A DNA stretch of 64,000 nucleotides, from the NCBI GenBank assembly GCA_025602915.1, contig JAHLJZ010000116.1, positions 1-64,000 of the forward strand, read 5' to 3'. Positions 50,222-60,879 of the stretch are shown piece after piece; the first letter of the stretch is position 1; each line of letters opens with the position of its first letter. A program made the position numbers and the translations under genes. A model generated the notes under the pieces. That model was not told where the DNA came from. It made no database searches and worked only from the letters and a program-made list of their open reading frames with translations. Source of the DNA: Paraphysoderma sedebokerense. Its lineage: Eukaryota > Blastocladiomycota > Physodermatomycetes > Physodermatales > Physodermataceae.

Positions 50222-51966
50222 CTACCCAACAAGACCACCTCCAACTTGCAAATTCAATACCTCTTCTTCGTTTAGGGGTACTTCTTGCTTTAGTTTCTCT
50301 TTTCCTTTTCCCTTTGTGAGATCATTCTCTGTGATATCAAACCAAAAACCTTCATCTCTTGTGCCATTAGCCGACGCTTTCATGGCGGGTCCGTCTTTGC
50401 TCACCTGGCCCATCACAAAGTGTTCTCGACACACACTGACGTACGTGTTTCCAATTTCAACCGAGGCACCTGTCGTTGTGACAGTGCCGGACTGTGAGAC
50501 TCGGAGGTTCATGGTTGCCTTGCCTGATGCGGATTGGTTGTATCGGGAGAGGAGGATGCATTGATACCGAAAATGAGAATAAGTACGCATCATGTTAATC
50601 AGCCATAACGAGAATGGTATGATGATCGCAACAGATACTCACGGCCACAGTGACAAATTGTTTTTATCTCTACCAACTCATCCGCCAACGCCAGCAACAA
50701 TGCACTGCCTGGGAACGGGTTACCCTGAAAATCAGTTCGCAACCCATAGCACAATATCGGGATATGAAAGTCGTGGAGGATGTGAAGAAGCTGATGAATC
50801 TGTGGGGAATGTAGAAATTGGGCTTCGTCGACTGTTTTCGTTTGGTGTCGTTAGATACGCGGTCAATCAGGCACTTGAAAGTAGTGAGGTCTTGCAGCGA
50901 TGATACATACTTAAGAAACAAGCATACTTCTCGCCTGATTCAATCTGAGTTTTAATGTGTTGGTAGAAATCAAAATTTGCGTCGAATGTGACGGCGTCAC
51001 TTTGCAATCCGATTCTCGATGTAATCTTGCCGACTCCATATCGGTCGTCAATAACAGGACACTGAATTCAGGTAGTCGTTTGTATAGAGGATTTATCATC
51101 GAACGTCGTAGTGTTAGCATATATGCAGAACTACAGACATGAAAGAGTAGTTAAATACAAACAAATAACAAAACATTCATCCCCCGTTCCTGGTAATTGA
51201 ATGCGCTCTGTAACAATGTCGTCGATTTACCGGCATTCATGGCTGGTAGGTACGAAGTGTTCATATTGTATGACAAGGTAGGATATGAATAATTTAATAT
51301 AAATTTCATCAACCAAACATCAAGGATAGCTTGTCGGCATACCACTGTAGTAAAAGTATAATTTAGCTCCGCCCCTGATCCGGGTAGACAGATGTAGGGT
51401 GGCATTCGGCGGTAACTCGATCGATAAATCTGTAGTCCGTTTTCGTATTGATGCAGCATGCAATCACATATTTATTGCATTTCAGGGTAAATGTATTGTA
51501 AATAGCGGAAATAACAGTAGAAATTTTGATGTCAGGTTCTGTTTACAATCTCGCGGAGTTGGTGCAAGTAAACACGTCGCCAACCGTGTGTATCAACAAC
51601 CTATTCACGTTGCATGATAGCATATATTTGCAAAAGTCAAAGACTTACCGGCATTCAATATTTTCCCATTGTACGACAACACAAGACTGTCCTCCTCTAT
51701 GCGATAGCCTGAGTATGTGTGATCGGGAGTAACAGGGACAAATGGCAAGTCGACGTGCAATTGAAGATTTGGAGGGGAGAGTGTAGGAGGTTTTGAAACA
51801 GTCAGCATGCACTCAGAGCGAGATGGTTGGGGGAATGAAAGACGAGGCAAAGGAAGAGAGTACCGTGTCTCTGAATCCAGGCGAGTTTGATGGAAGCGGG
51901 GAGTGTGTGCGAAGGGAGGTTTAGGCAGGCGGTTCTGTTGGCAAAGTCTCTGACAAAGACCTGCAT
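50222..51966 (-). CDS. Ubiquitin-like domain fused to bacterial-type thymidine kinase, 7 exons
   Basis: Exons 51966-51864, 51708-51649, 51429-51343, 51242-51163, 51061-50911, 50831-50643 and 50523-50222 sum to 972 nt (323 aa), all GT-AG and phase-consistent. Residues 1-75 are ubiquitin-like: [15 protein letters not shown], Gly35 aligned with ubiquitin Gly35, [19 protein letters not shown]. Residues 76 onward are an E. coli Tdk-type kinase: [15 protein letters not shown] (P-loop), [30 protein letters not shown] (catalytic Glu), [31 protein letters not shown] and YVSVCREHF (zinc lasso), plus a charged tail of about 60 residues. The Ubl end and kinase start share exon 3, so the fusion is in contiguous DNA. 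Cleavage after GG would free a kinase starting AKLYFYYS (E. coli: AQLYFYYS). The kinase phosphorylates thymidine with ATP in dTTP salvage. Confidence 0.95.
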
Positions 51967-52130
51967 TGTGCGTAGAGTGTGAGTATCCAGATAAGAGGGA
52001 GTGAGTTGGGTGTGTGAGACTAAAGAGGGAATGTGCGGTTTTATTTAATATTAATTAAGCGTAGTAGTGGAACTGTAGAGGAACTCCGAGGACGCGTGAC
52101 AAGTGTAGGTTGCCTCTTTGCCACTTTGCC

Positions 52131-52185
52131 TAGTTGCCAGTTGCCAGTTGCCAGTTGCCAGTTGCCTAGTTGCCGGCTGATCTCC
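52131..52185. repeat. AGTTGCC heptamer tandem repeat
   Basis: About seven near-perfect copies of AGTTGCC lie between the divergent starts of the Ubl-thymidine kinase (51966) and lysozyme (52247). Two more copies occur at 52623-52636 inside the lysozyme intron. It is a short minisatellite that may alter promoter spacing. Confidence 0.8.
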
Positions 52186-52246
52186 CCCTGCAGTCAGACA
52201 GCCGGTATATCTTCGCAGACCAAGAGAACGATATACGTGGGGTCAT

Positions 52247-52990
52247 ATGCATTTTGTGTCGGTGAGTAGGCACAACAACAGTGGAATTCGAATCACGTTG
52301 CAAACTCTCCATGTATTTCATTATACAGACGAAACCTTTGGCGCTAAAAGCATAACCCGGGCAGCCAACCAGCTTTCAATCTCATTTTCACCATTTCAAT
52401 GTTCAAGACAACTCGCGGAGAATAACCTACAAGAAATAACTAAGTACAGGGAGATATTCACGAAAGCCGAGAATAATAGCGGTATTCCAGCTTCGCTTCT
52501 TGCAGCAATTGCCTCTAGAGAGAGTCATGTCGGCACTTTTGGTTTGGACGGGAACGGATGGAGTACTATGAAGGGCAATAAAGGGTGCGGGATGATGCAG
52601 GTATGGGTTGATTAATCGGTTCAGTTGCCAGTTGCCAGTTAGTATCATTCAAAATTAAGTGTCGTTCAGATCGATAAATCCGCACATAGTATCGTGGAGC
52701 AGAATGGACGGAATTCCCTTGACCACGTAATTCAAGCGGCGCACATACTGAAGAATTTCCTCGATCAAATCAAAAAGAAACCACCTTGTCGAACCTGGAA
52801 TGCCTCGGACCAACTTCGTGGAGCCGTAGCAGCGTATAATTTTGGCGTAGCCAATGTCCAGAGCATTGAAAAGTTGGACGAAGGTACATCTCCAGGCGGG
52901 AGGGAGAGGAAAGAAATGGGAGATTATTCAGCAGATGTAATAGTGCGAGCATCTGTTATTCAGGAGAAGGTATTTCCAAAAGTACTTTGA
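52247..52990 (+). CDS. Goose-type (GH23) lysozyme, 2 or more exons
   Basis: From about 52335 the product follows g-type lysozymes: TFGAKSITRAANQLSISFSP, LAENNLQEITKYREIFTKA, IPASLLAAIASRESHVG (catalytic Glu), NKGCGMMQ then across an intron (about 52601-52669) IDKSAHS, LRGAVAAYNFGVANVQSIEK and DYSADVIVRASV. The family cleaves the beta-1,4 link of peptidoglycan. An ATG at 52247 keeps the frame open to the domain, but no signal peptide is visible, so a further 5' exon may exist. It may serve bacterial digestion or defence. Such enzymes are well known in animals and sporadic in fungi, suggesting transfer; this is inference. Confidence 0.85.
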
Positions 52991-53700
52991 GGATGGGTAC
53001 AGGGCATCTCAACTTTCTTTGACTGCGAAATGATACGAATAAAAGCTTCGTGTTCATTCAAACCCTCGATTTAAATTTATGGGCTTTGCCAAGGGCCTTA
53101 AAGAATGGTGGTAGGAAGGAATGTGCGAGTTCTTGCGACACCGACTAAACTCTGGCGCTAAAGTCCAGTAGTCCGTTAGTAGTTATCTATGTCAAGTTCT
53201 AGCAGTCAGGTCAGAGACTTGATTCGCAGTTGCATCAGAATTATTCATATATGATATGGGTGATCTAAATACATTGTACATTTGCAAAGAATCTTTCTGT
53301 AAGCAATCTTCTTGGTATAATATCCTGCAACCATCCATAGTTGGACGCAACAAGAAGCCGGCCTTCCTGCGAACGTTGTAAAGTCAACATTTAGCCTCCA
53401 TGATGAAGCTGAATTCCGAATTGCATATTATTGCTTCATCTGATGGCATTGCAACAAGTAGCCTATTCCGCAGTCCAGTGACCACTGAGTCTTAATTTAA
53501 TCCCACTCCATATATCCCGCCAGAGTCAGGAAACAGCACGTCCATCGTCATCATTGTCGGTCTGACTTTTAGACTCTTGCTCATCCAGCTGACTCTTTTC
53601 CCTCTCCGTTCCATTCCCTCTCTCTCTTGTCGCACAAACTCACTCTCACACTCACCACTCACATCTCCACTCACATCTCCACTATCCCCTCCCACTATAA
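52991..53700. other. Intergenic, lysozyme 3' flank and FIT gene promoter
   Basis: About 0.7 kb. The last 100 bp are CT-rich with repeated CTCACATCTCCA-like units directly before the ATG at 53701, a common fungal promoter or leader feature. No gene is seen. Confidence 0.45.
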
Positions 53701-54726
53701 ATGGCCTCCACCTCATCTCCCGCCTGGAGGCTCCTCCCGCTGCGGCCTCACCAACCCCCCACGCTCGCTCTGCCCTTCTTTGTCCTCCTCGTCTCATACT
53801 TCTCTGACACACTCTCCGCCCGCAACTCCCCGCTCCCAGACATCCTCTCGCTCAGCTCTAAACACAACCCTCTGAACCAATACTTTGTCAAAATCGGATG
53901 GTTTTGGACAACTGTCTTGCTCGTCCCTTTTCTACTCTACACCAGTTTCTCCCCATCCCCAACTTCTCCTGAATCATCGTCCGCTTCACCCTTAACCAAC
54001 CGGCCCCAGGCAAAATGGATGAATGCCGCGAAAGGACTGCTGCGATATTTGCTCGCAACCCTGTATTGGTTCTGCCTCACTCAGTGGTTTGTTGGCGGCA
54101 TCCCCATCCTGGACCGTCTGTACCTCCTCTCCGGCGGCGCTTGCAACGGCATCTCCCAATCCTACTCAGAGACCCGAGTGTCTGAAAACCTCACTGTCGG
54201 CAACACAATCACGATCAGTAGCTATCAGTGTAAAAAACAAGGAGGGAAATGGGAAGGCGGACACGATGTCAGCGGACATTGTTTATTATTATTACATTCC
54301 GTGTTGGTTCTACGAGAAGAGATTGTCCTATTCATACAAAAGAGATCAAGGAACAGGAAACGCATAGCCGGTGCCAACAAAAATGGCAATGGGGACCCCA
54401 ACGGTTACCACAAGAAAAATGATGACGCCAAAGGAGGTAAAAAAGGACACGACGACGAAGGAGATGATTATTTCTCGCAACCATTCACCGATGCCAATCC
54501 AAATCGAAATCGTGGATTGAAAAAATTTCAAACCCCCCTGGTGAATCCGGTGGAACAAATCTTTATTTACCTCATGAATGGGCTGTGTCTGCTTTGGATC
54601 TTTATGTTGTTCACCACATCACTCTATTTTCATAATTTCTTTGAAAAGTTGAACGGATCGTTGGCCGCTTTATTGTATTGGTATATCGCTTATGTACAGG
54701 TATTCCCAAGATTACGATTATGGTGA
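53701..54726 (+). CDS. FIT family (FITM/Scs3) lipid-droplet biogenesis membrane protein
   Basis: Single exon, 341 aa, starting at the first ATG. Several hydrophobic segments are visible (LALPFFVLLVSYFSD, FWTTVLLVPFLLYTSF, YLLATLYWFCLTQWFVGG). The family core GGKWEGGHDVSGHCLLLLHS contains the conserved (H/F)D(V/I)SGHCFLL catalytic His motif. The second conserved His lies in LYFHNFFEKLNGSLAALLYW. FIT proteins are ER membrane acyl-CoA diphosphatases needed for normal lipid droplet budding. An insert of about 60 residues between the two His motifs is Lys/Asn/Asp-rich (KNDDAKGGKKGHDDEGDD) and looks disordered. The gene is GC-richer than most neighbours. Confidence 0.92.
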   Translation: MASTSSPAWRLLPLRPHQPPTLALPFFVLLVSYFSDTLSARNSPLPDILSLSSKHNPLNQYFVKIGWFWTTVLLVPFLLYTSFSPSPTSPESSSASPLTNRPQAKWMNAAKGLLRYLLATLYWFCLTQWFVGGIPILDRLYLLSGGACNGISQSYSETRVSENLTVGNTITISSYQCKKQGGKWEGGHDVSGHCLLLLHSVLVLREEIVLFIQKRSRNRKRIAGANKNGNGDPNGYHKKNDDAKGGKKGHDDEGDDYFSQPFTDANPNRNRGLKKFQTPLVNPVEQIFIYLMNGLCLLWIFMLFTTSLYFHNFFEKLNGSLAALLYWYIAYVQVFPRLRLW

Positions 54727-55083
54727 TCGTTCTTTGATTTTAATATTGGTTCGAATAAGCTTAACTATAATCAAAGGTCGAACCGGGTGGTTCATGTTAA
54801 TGGCAAAAAGTAATATTGATTTGTAGAGAAAGCAGTGTCCTGGTTTTTTTGTTTTCTTGCATAAAGCATGTACAATTTGCTGTACTGTTACTGCTGTTCT
54901 GTAGCTGTATAATATATGATTTTGTTATTATATGCCGTTGTAATGATGAATCTTAAATAATAGTCTTGTACGCTGTCGTGATTTAAGAAAACCAGTTCGT
55001 CTTTCGCGGGACCTCGTCTTCACCACCAACTCTAATCATCCTTTCACCGTTATCTCATCTCCTTTACTCTAATTGCTAAACTA
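54727..55083. other. Intergenic between FIT gene and TFB2
   Basis: 3' flank with AT-rich sequence, then the TFB2 promoter. No gene or repeat is seen. Confidence 0.4.
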
Positions 55084-57855
55084 ATGGTGGTCGATTTTAC
55101 CTCTGACTCTTCGGTACAATTTTCTCTTATCATCCTCTCATTTCCGGTTCTTTCCTCCATCAACAACTGACATTTCTGATATTCTTTGGACCAACAACTC
55201 TTTATCAAAACTTGATTCCTATCATTTAGAGTCATATAGCAATCTACCTCGAGCAATTACCTCAACAAACGTTTACCCGACTATTTAATCAACCTTCAAC
55301 ATGTTTGGCTGTGTACAGGTATCATTCGTTCCTCCTCAAACCGTATTTGACGTTCAAATTAGATCAAGTAATTCAGTGTCGTCGTCGCTGAATTACCTGA
55401 ATCAAGTTTCCAGTATATTCATATACAAAAGACTATCATAAATTAATTTAATCTATTGATTTCCTTTTTTAATTTTCCTCCCGATCCACCATGGCGCTTT
55501 ACAACGACTAAAAATTCAATTTTGCGCTGGACCGCCGTTACCAGACTCCTCCCTTCCCTTGCCAAACAAATTATCATGAGATTATTATACATTCAGCACC
55601 CGATTTCAGAATCAGATTTAAGTAGCTGGTGTTACAAAGAACATCTACTGTACGTTCTTCCATCAGTTTTCTTCCGCCCCTCGACTCTGAATTTTGGATT
55701 TGACGTGTTTTCATTTTCACTTTTTGAACTGGTCGGATTCTCGAATGGAATTGGTTACATCAATTGGCGGAAATAGAAAACAAAAAGAGTCGTTGCTAAA
55801 GTTGAAGAAATTGTATATATTGTTTGCGAAAAATGGGTTTTGGCATCTCAATGAAACGTTTAGAGTCGGCTTTAGGAATGCCTTGACTGGAAGGTATCTG
55901 GCATTGTTGTTTTTAATACTATTTATACTGATAATTCTAGCTTTGAACGTTGTCGTATTGGAATTATTTGACTAATGCAACTTTTTAACTTCTTTAGTGG
56001 AAATCACAACAGTTTCGGGCTCCTAGCACACACTTCAGCAAAGACAAATATAGAAGTCGATATCCCGTTTTTGGATCGGTACGCTACTGAACAATGGGAG
56101 GTTTGTCTATATCTTTTCTTTTTGAGGATAATACTGTATGTAGGATTAAATTAACGAGCCTATTTAATATTGGCGGTGTAGAGTATATTGCATTATATGG
56201 TTGGAACTTCGGTAAAGAGGCCACCCAATGCTGTGCTGAATTTGCTGCAGAGGAGTGGATTAATGGCTGTTGAGTACGTTTTCTTTGTTCCTTCTTCCGT
56301 ACTCGCACTTTTTTCACTGATCCAATTTATGGCTCTGTATCTGTTATTCATGCACCATATTGACAATTTTGGAAAACAACAGTTCTAACCGTCCGAGTAT
56401 AGAGAAAATGAAAATCAGTAGTAAAGGTTTTCAGTTTCTGTTGCAAGATGTGAATACACAAGTCTGGGCGTTACTGTTGCAGTATATAGAAATGGCCGGG
56501 GTCCGTCTCATCTTTTCTCACTGAGCGCCTTCTTTTTCTGTTTCTTTTTGACTGATATTTATGGATTCGATTATATGATGAATTTTCGTACTGATGATCG
56601 ATATCGAATTCAGGATTTACATATGGATTTAGTGGAAGTGCTGAATTTCTTTTTTCAGTTGAGTAGTTTGGAACTGGGCTGTGTAAGTTAAATCCCTTTT
56701 GATTTTGCTCCTTCCTCTTGAATTTTATAAAGCACGGCATGGAAAGGATTGACAATACCGTATCTAATAGGCGTACTCGGTGGAAACTCTAACGGAAACT
56801 CAGTTGATCATGTTGGAAGATTTGCGTGCATTTGGTATAGTTTATCAAAGAAAGGTACATTATTTCATCCTTTTGTTTTCTTTGACTGTATACTGCCATT
56901 CCAATGAGAATATTTACGACCGGCACGACAGAAAAAATCCAAAAAATATTATCCTACTCGTCTCGCTACGACTTTAACCACTGGTGGCTCTGCTACGCTG
57001 ACGACTTCCGTTCAGTCCGTTGCAGCTGATCCTGGTAGATCAGAAGACAAAGAAAAAGGATTTATTCTGTTAGAAACCAATTACAGGCTCTATGCTTACA
57101 CAGGTAACCTAATCCTTCGAGATCTTGCGTTCTAATCCTTCAAACAGTTGCCTCCTCATCCCTCCGCTCACTTGATCAAGTTCACTCATGCTTTATTTAT
57201 TAAGATTCCCCGCTCCAGATTGCCATATTATCGTTATTTTCTCACATGAAAGCCCGATTTCCTAATATGGTGATGGCCATCTTGACCCGGGATAGTGTCC
57301 ATAACGCCTTGAAGAGTGGAATTTCGGCGGATCAGGTTTGAACCCTTTAATACTCTCAAATATATGCTTGCTTCAGTACACTCCCTCGTTAACAGTCATC
57401 ATTTTTTGATTCAATGTCTCTTTGTATAGATTGTATCGTATCTTTACGCACATGCTCATCCGAATATGAGGAAACAAAATCCAGTGTTGCCGTTAACTGT
57501 TGTTGATCAAATTCGATTATGGGAGGTAGAAAGGAACCGTCTCAAATTCAACGAAGGTTCATTATCCTTTTCTTTGCTTCCTTTGCGCCTTTTCTTTCAC
57601 CCATGTTATTCGGCTTCTGCTTATTCACCGTGTTTCCTAAAAACTACAGGTTACCTTTACTCTCAATTCCTGAAACAATCAGATTTCGAAATAACGTTAG
57701 ACTACGCCCAAAAAATAAACGTGATAAAATGGTTTGATAAGAAGAAACGGATGTTTGTGGTGAGTGATGAAGGACATTCGAGTGTTAAAGAGTTTATCAA
57801 GAGGAGGATGGAAGCTAAGAAGGCTGAAAAAATGGAAAGAGAAAAAACAAAATAG
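55084..57855 (+). CDS. TFB2: TFIIH subunit Tfb2/p52, about 10 exons
   Basis: The proposed start at 55084 ([10 protein letters not shown]) splices to [20 protein letters not shown], then [10 protein letters not shown] and [20 protein letters not shown], which match p52's [20 protein letters not shown]. Further blocks: [31 protein letters not shown] with the adjoining exon, [51 protein letters not shown]-like sequence, [40 protein letters not shown] and [17 protein letters not shown]. The subunit stimulates the Ssl2/XPB translocase in transcription initiation and nucleotide excision repair. The motif order is complete. Internal borders are approximate. Confidence 0.92.
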
Positions 57856-57882
57856 AATTATCTTGACGGTTGACCGTTGATT

Positions 57883-57999
57883 TTATTTCCGTGCTTGTTG
57901 GATCATTCTTTGACACTGATCGCAACTCATAAGCATCGTTGCGTTCAAGCTGAAAATAACCAACAATAGGCAAATCGGTACCCACAAATACCCGCCCAT
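57883..57999 (-). CDS. Possible 38-aa single-pass membrane protein
   Basis: An ATG at 57999 gives MGGYLWVPICLLLVIFSLNA then a short Cys/Gln-rich tail (SCDQCQRMIQQARK) and stop. It is convergent with TFB2. The pattern, one TM plus a CxxC tail, is plausible for a small membrane protein, but there is no family match. Confidence 0.3.
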   Translation of the reverse strand: MGGYLWVPICLLLVIFSLNATMLMSCDQCQRMIQQARK

Positions 58000-58112
58000 A
58001 AAAAATAATAACCAAGCCGTTCAACCCGAAGTTGACAGGCTTGATGCACTCATTGTACTATCTTGCAGGTCAAACTACGGAGTCAGGTCTGATCTGCGCT
58101 ACCGGCTAGTTA

Positions 58113-58376
58113 TCAATCAAAGGAGATCAAAGGGATTGTACCCTGATTTCCGGTGTCCGTTGACTCCGTTCCTTTCCTGAAGCTTGGCTGGAAGTACAAT
58201 AGGGAACTGATAATACCCATATACAGTTTCATATGCCCACGAACGACGCCAACCCGACGCCCTGTTCGAACTGTCATTTTCTTCGCGCGACACCTCATGC
58301 TTGTGAAATAGAGGACAATAAAGGGGTGTATGAATAATAAACAGGCAATTGAAATGGCGCCAAGACCCGGTGTCAT
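58113..58376 (-). CDS. Possible small membrane protein
   Basis: An ATG at 58376 opens MTPGLGAISIACLLFIHPFI and a further hydrophobic run, then basic sequence. A donor at the MR codon (about 58288) suggests splicing, but I could not place the next exon. The N-terminus faintly resembles the short one-TM NDUFA1-type subunit; this is weak. Confidence 0.25.
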   Translation of the reverse strand: MTPGLGAISIACLLFIHPFIVLYFTSMRCRAKKMTVRTGRRVGVVRGHMKLYMGIISSLLYFQPSFRKGTESTDTGNQGTIPLISFD

Positions 58377-58578
58377 GTTTTTTTTTCTTTACATTCAGTT
58401 CAAACTGTTTTGTTGTTGTTGTGTTCGCAGAGATTCGGTTCACGGTAGAAGAGAAATAAAATAGAGACGGAATTTGAATCCGGAAGTGAAAACTCATCAA
58501 GGTTAGTTGATTCGTTTAATTCTAAACCGTAACTGCTACGAATAAACTCATTTTTACATAAGCAGTGTTTATACCAAA

Positions 58579-59757
58579 ATGCCGGATCTTACTTTCAACT
58601 TACAATTTGGCGGAATCGACTTTGGACCGATCTTGCTCAAGATATTCGCTCTATCATTATGTCAAGTTTTCAGATACACTTGGAACCGACTTTGGCGTGA
58701 CAGACTCAAATCGACATGTAACCTAGCAGAAGATATTCCTCGGCATTGGCTTTTCCGTAAACAAACAACCAAATGGCTCAGATTCGCAATCGTTCTTACC
58801 GTAATTATGCACTCAGTTGAAACTATTCTTAACGTCGTCGCTCCGAGAGATATTGTTGTGCTAAGAAATCCTGACTTTTCTCCTGAATGGAGACGAAACG
58901 GAAGTTCATTGGAAACTGACGCAATGAAGTGTTTACCAGATAATACATTTACCGTCGAACCACCGTCGCCTGCTCGCTCTACGGCTATCACGATCTCGCT
59001 AGATCCTAAGCTGGGTATATCCATACTAATGCCAGGAGGTCGCAAATTGCCTTTAAGAGAGCGTCTTATAACTTACTATTATGCTCATGTCGAGACTCCC
59101 GATGATAAATTCAAGCATTCGATTTTCGCTGCTAGAATCATGAGCGTTTTCACTTTCAGACCAAGAACCCCGCAAGATGTATGCTCAGATAACACTGTTC
59201 TGGGCGATGGTAAAAACCGGACTATTTGTAGCGACACAACAGTAGCATTCTTCGACGTCACGTACACCGAGATAAGTTACGGCAGTTTAGATGTGGCACC
59301 AGTTAAGGAATGCGATTCGTACAATAACAAAATCAAAAATTGTTTCATGGTCGGTCAAGTCTTGGATGGTTTCGGAACGTCAGGTGATTCGTTTGCTCAT
59401 GCCAATGCCGCGATGTCAGCGGTTGCTGGCAAATGTTACACCATCAAAGAAACTCTAAGCTTCCACCCTTTATTTTGGGGGTTCATTTTATTATTCGCCG
59501 TCCTGGCATTCGGGTCTTCATTCTCCTCAGGAATAAACCGACTATATGATAAACGAGCAACCGAGTTGCTACTTGATGCTTTTTGTCCTACCGACACCCC
59601 GAAAACCCCTCCTCACGACCTTCACTTGTCTTTCGTCGTCAAGAATGATCATATGTACCCTTCGATCAATGGACGGATCGCCGTAGCCTCAGAGGCTAAT
59701 GATTGCGAAACTCTTGTATCCGCTGAGGGGTTGAGTAAATATCAGAGTCATGTTTAA
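58579..59757 (+). CDS. Two-pass membrane protein with Cys-containing lumenal domain, unrecognised
   Basis: Single exon, 392 aa, from ATG 58579. Membrane segments are at about residues 67-86 (LRFAIVLTVIMHSVETILNV) and 300-320 (HPLFWGFILLFAVLAFGSSF). Between them lies a loop of about 215 residues with seven or so Cys (MKCLPDN, DVCSDNT, TICSDTT, KECDSY, KNCFMVG, GKCYTIK), probably disulfide-bonded on the outside or in the lumen. Possible N-glycosylation sites (NGS, NRT) occur in the loop. The cytosolic tail is about 70 residues. The layout suits a cell-surface receptor or wall-linked protein. I do not recognise the family. Confidence 0.75.
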   Translation: MPDLTFNLQFGGIDFGPILLKIFALSLCQVFRYTWNRLWRDRLKSTCNLAEDIPRHWLFRKQTTKWLRFAIVLTVIMHSVETILNVVAPRDIVVLRNPDFSPEWRRNGSSLETDAMKCLPDNTFTVEPPSPARSTAITISLDPKLGISILMPGGRKLPLRERLITYYYAHVETPDDKFKHSIFAARIMSVFTFRPRTPQDVCSDNTVLGDGKNRTICSDTTVAFFDVTYTEISYGSLDVAPVKECDSYNNKIKNCFMVGQVLDGFGTSGDSFAHANAAMSAVAGKCYTIKETLSFHPLFWGFILLFAVLAFGSSFSSGINRLYDKRATELLLDAFCPTDTPKTPPHDLHLSFVVKNDHMYPSINGRIAVASEANDCETLVSAEGLSKYQSHV

Positions 59758-60879
59758 TATTATTATATCTGTTTGATATTCTCGTTACTGTTTAATTGAG
59801 TTTTGATGAAAATTCTCATTTCCTCATACTGGGATTTATATTTCTTCATATTCATGTAACAATATTTTTGTTAATAAACGTTACGCGCTATTAGAAAAAC
59901 TTAAACAGTTATGTTTTCATTTTACTCGAGTACCAATTATGTCCATGATCATCTATCTGAGAACACTTGCTTCTTCTGCGCATTTGTATTTTTATTCAGA
60001 TTGATGTGACTACATTTATAGATAATAATATCTAAGTACAATGTGATGTTTGTACTGGCTTTATCACTCAGATAACGCTTTCACCGCCAGTGTTACAGCA
60101 CTAAACTCAATGTTCACGAATCTAGGTTGATCAAATTCACATCGCACACGGGTTGAAATTTAGTGCGATTTCGAATTCTGTCGTATATGCAACTCTAGAG
60201 GAATAACACTTCATGTCGCGTAATTGAAAAAAATTTAAGCATTTTCTAACTAATCAGTATGTAAAATCAAAGTACATCGCCACACCTACAGCGCCTACAT
60301 TGTGGCATTGTCATATACTACATTTTCGAAACCTTTTTATAAATTTCAAAACTTCCTCTGCTCTACGGTGCTACCAAAGCCATTACAACGGGAACAGAAC
60401 TTGGACTCCGCTGGCAAAATTAACCTTAAACTTTGAAGACAATATTGTTAGAAAAAGAGTTACAATTTGAAAATCTGGATTCTCGATTACAATAGCACAG
60501 AGCCCCAGACACACGATTGGAACTGGAAGAGGGTGTTGCTCGTAACTCTTAAACCGAAAACACAGAAGCCACGCGTCATTAGGCTTCCGTCCAATTCTGC
60601 AACATCCATCTTCCTTTGTTGCAGGGGAACTTTTCCAACCGACCAATCTTCAACCTTCTTTCACGGCCTCCATTGGATCTACAATTCTACATGGCTGCGA
60701 TTTTTCTCAAGCTCCCTTTGCGGCTTTTCGAAAGAATCAAAAACCATTGTTGACACTAACGGCTTTCTCAGCAAAGTAAACATATGTACAAAGCAACAAT
60801 GTCACCAGGTACGGATTGTATTGTCTCATTGCACTTCTACCGTATCTAATTTACACCTTACGCAGGGTCCCCCAAGCAT
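59758..60879. other. Poorly resolved region, possible upstream exons
   Basis: 59758-60450 is AT-rich and empty. From 60452 to about 60808 the plus strand is open without an ATG (KIWILDYNSTEPQTHDWNWK and on). It could be an exon of the gene called next, but its donor phase does not match that gene's likely acceptor. Confidence 0.35.

Noticed and set aside
52427-52648. Open frame antisense to the lysozyme exon
   Set aside because: It mirrors the lysozyme coding sequence and has no motif of its own.
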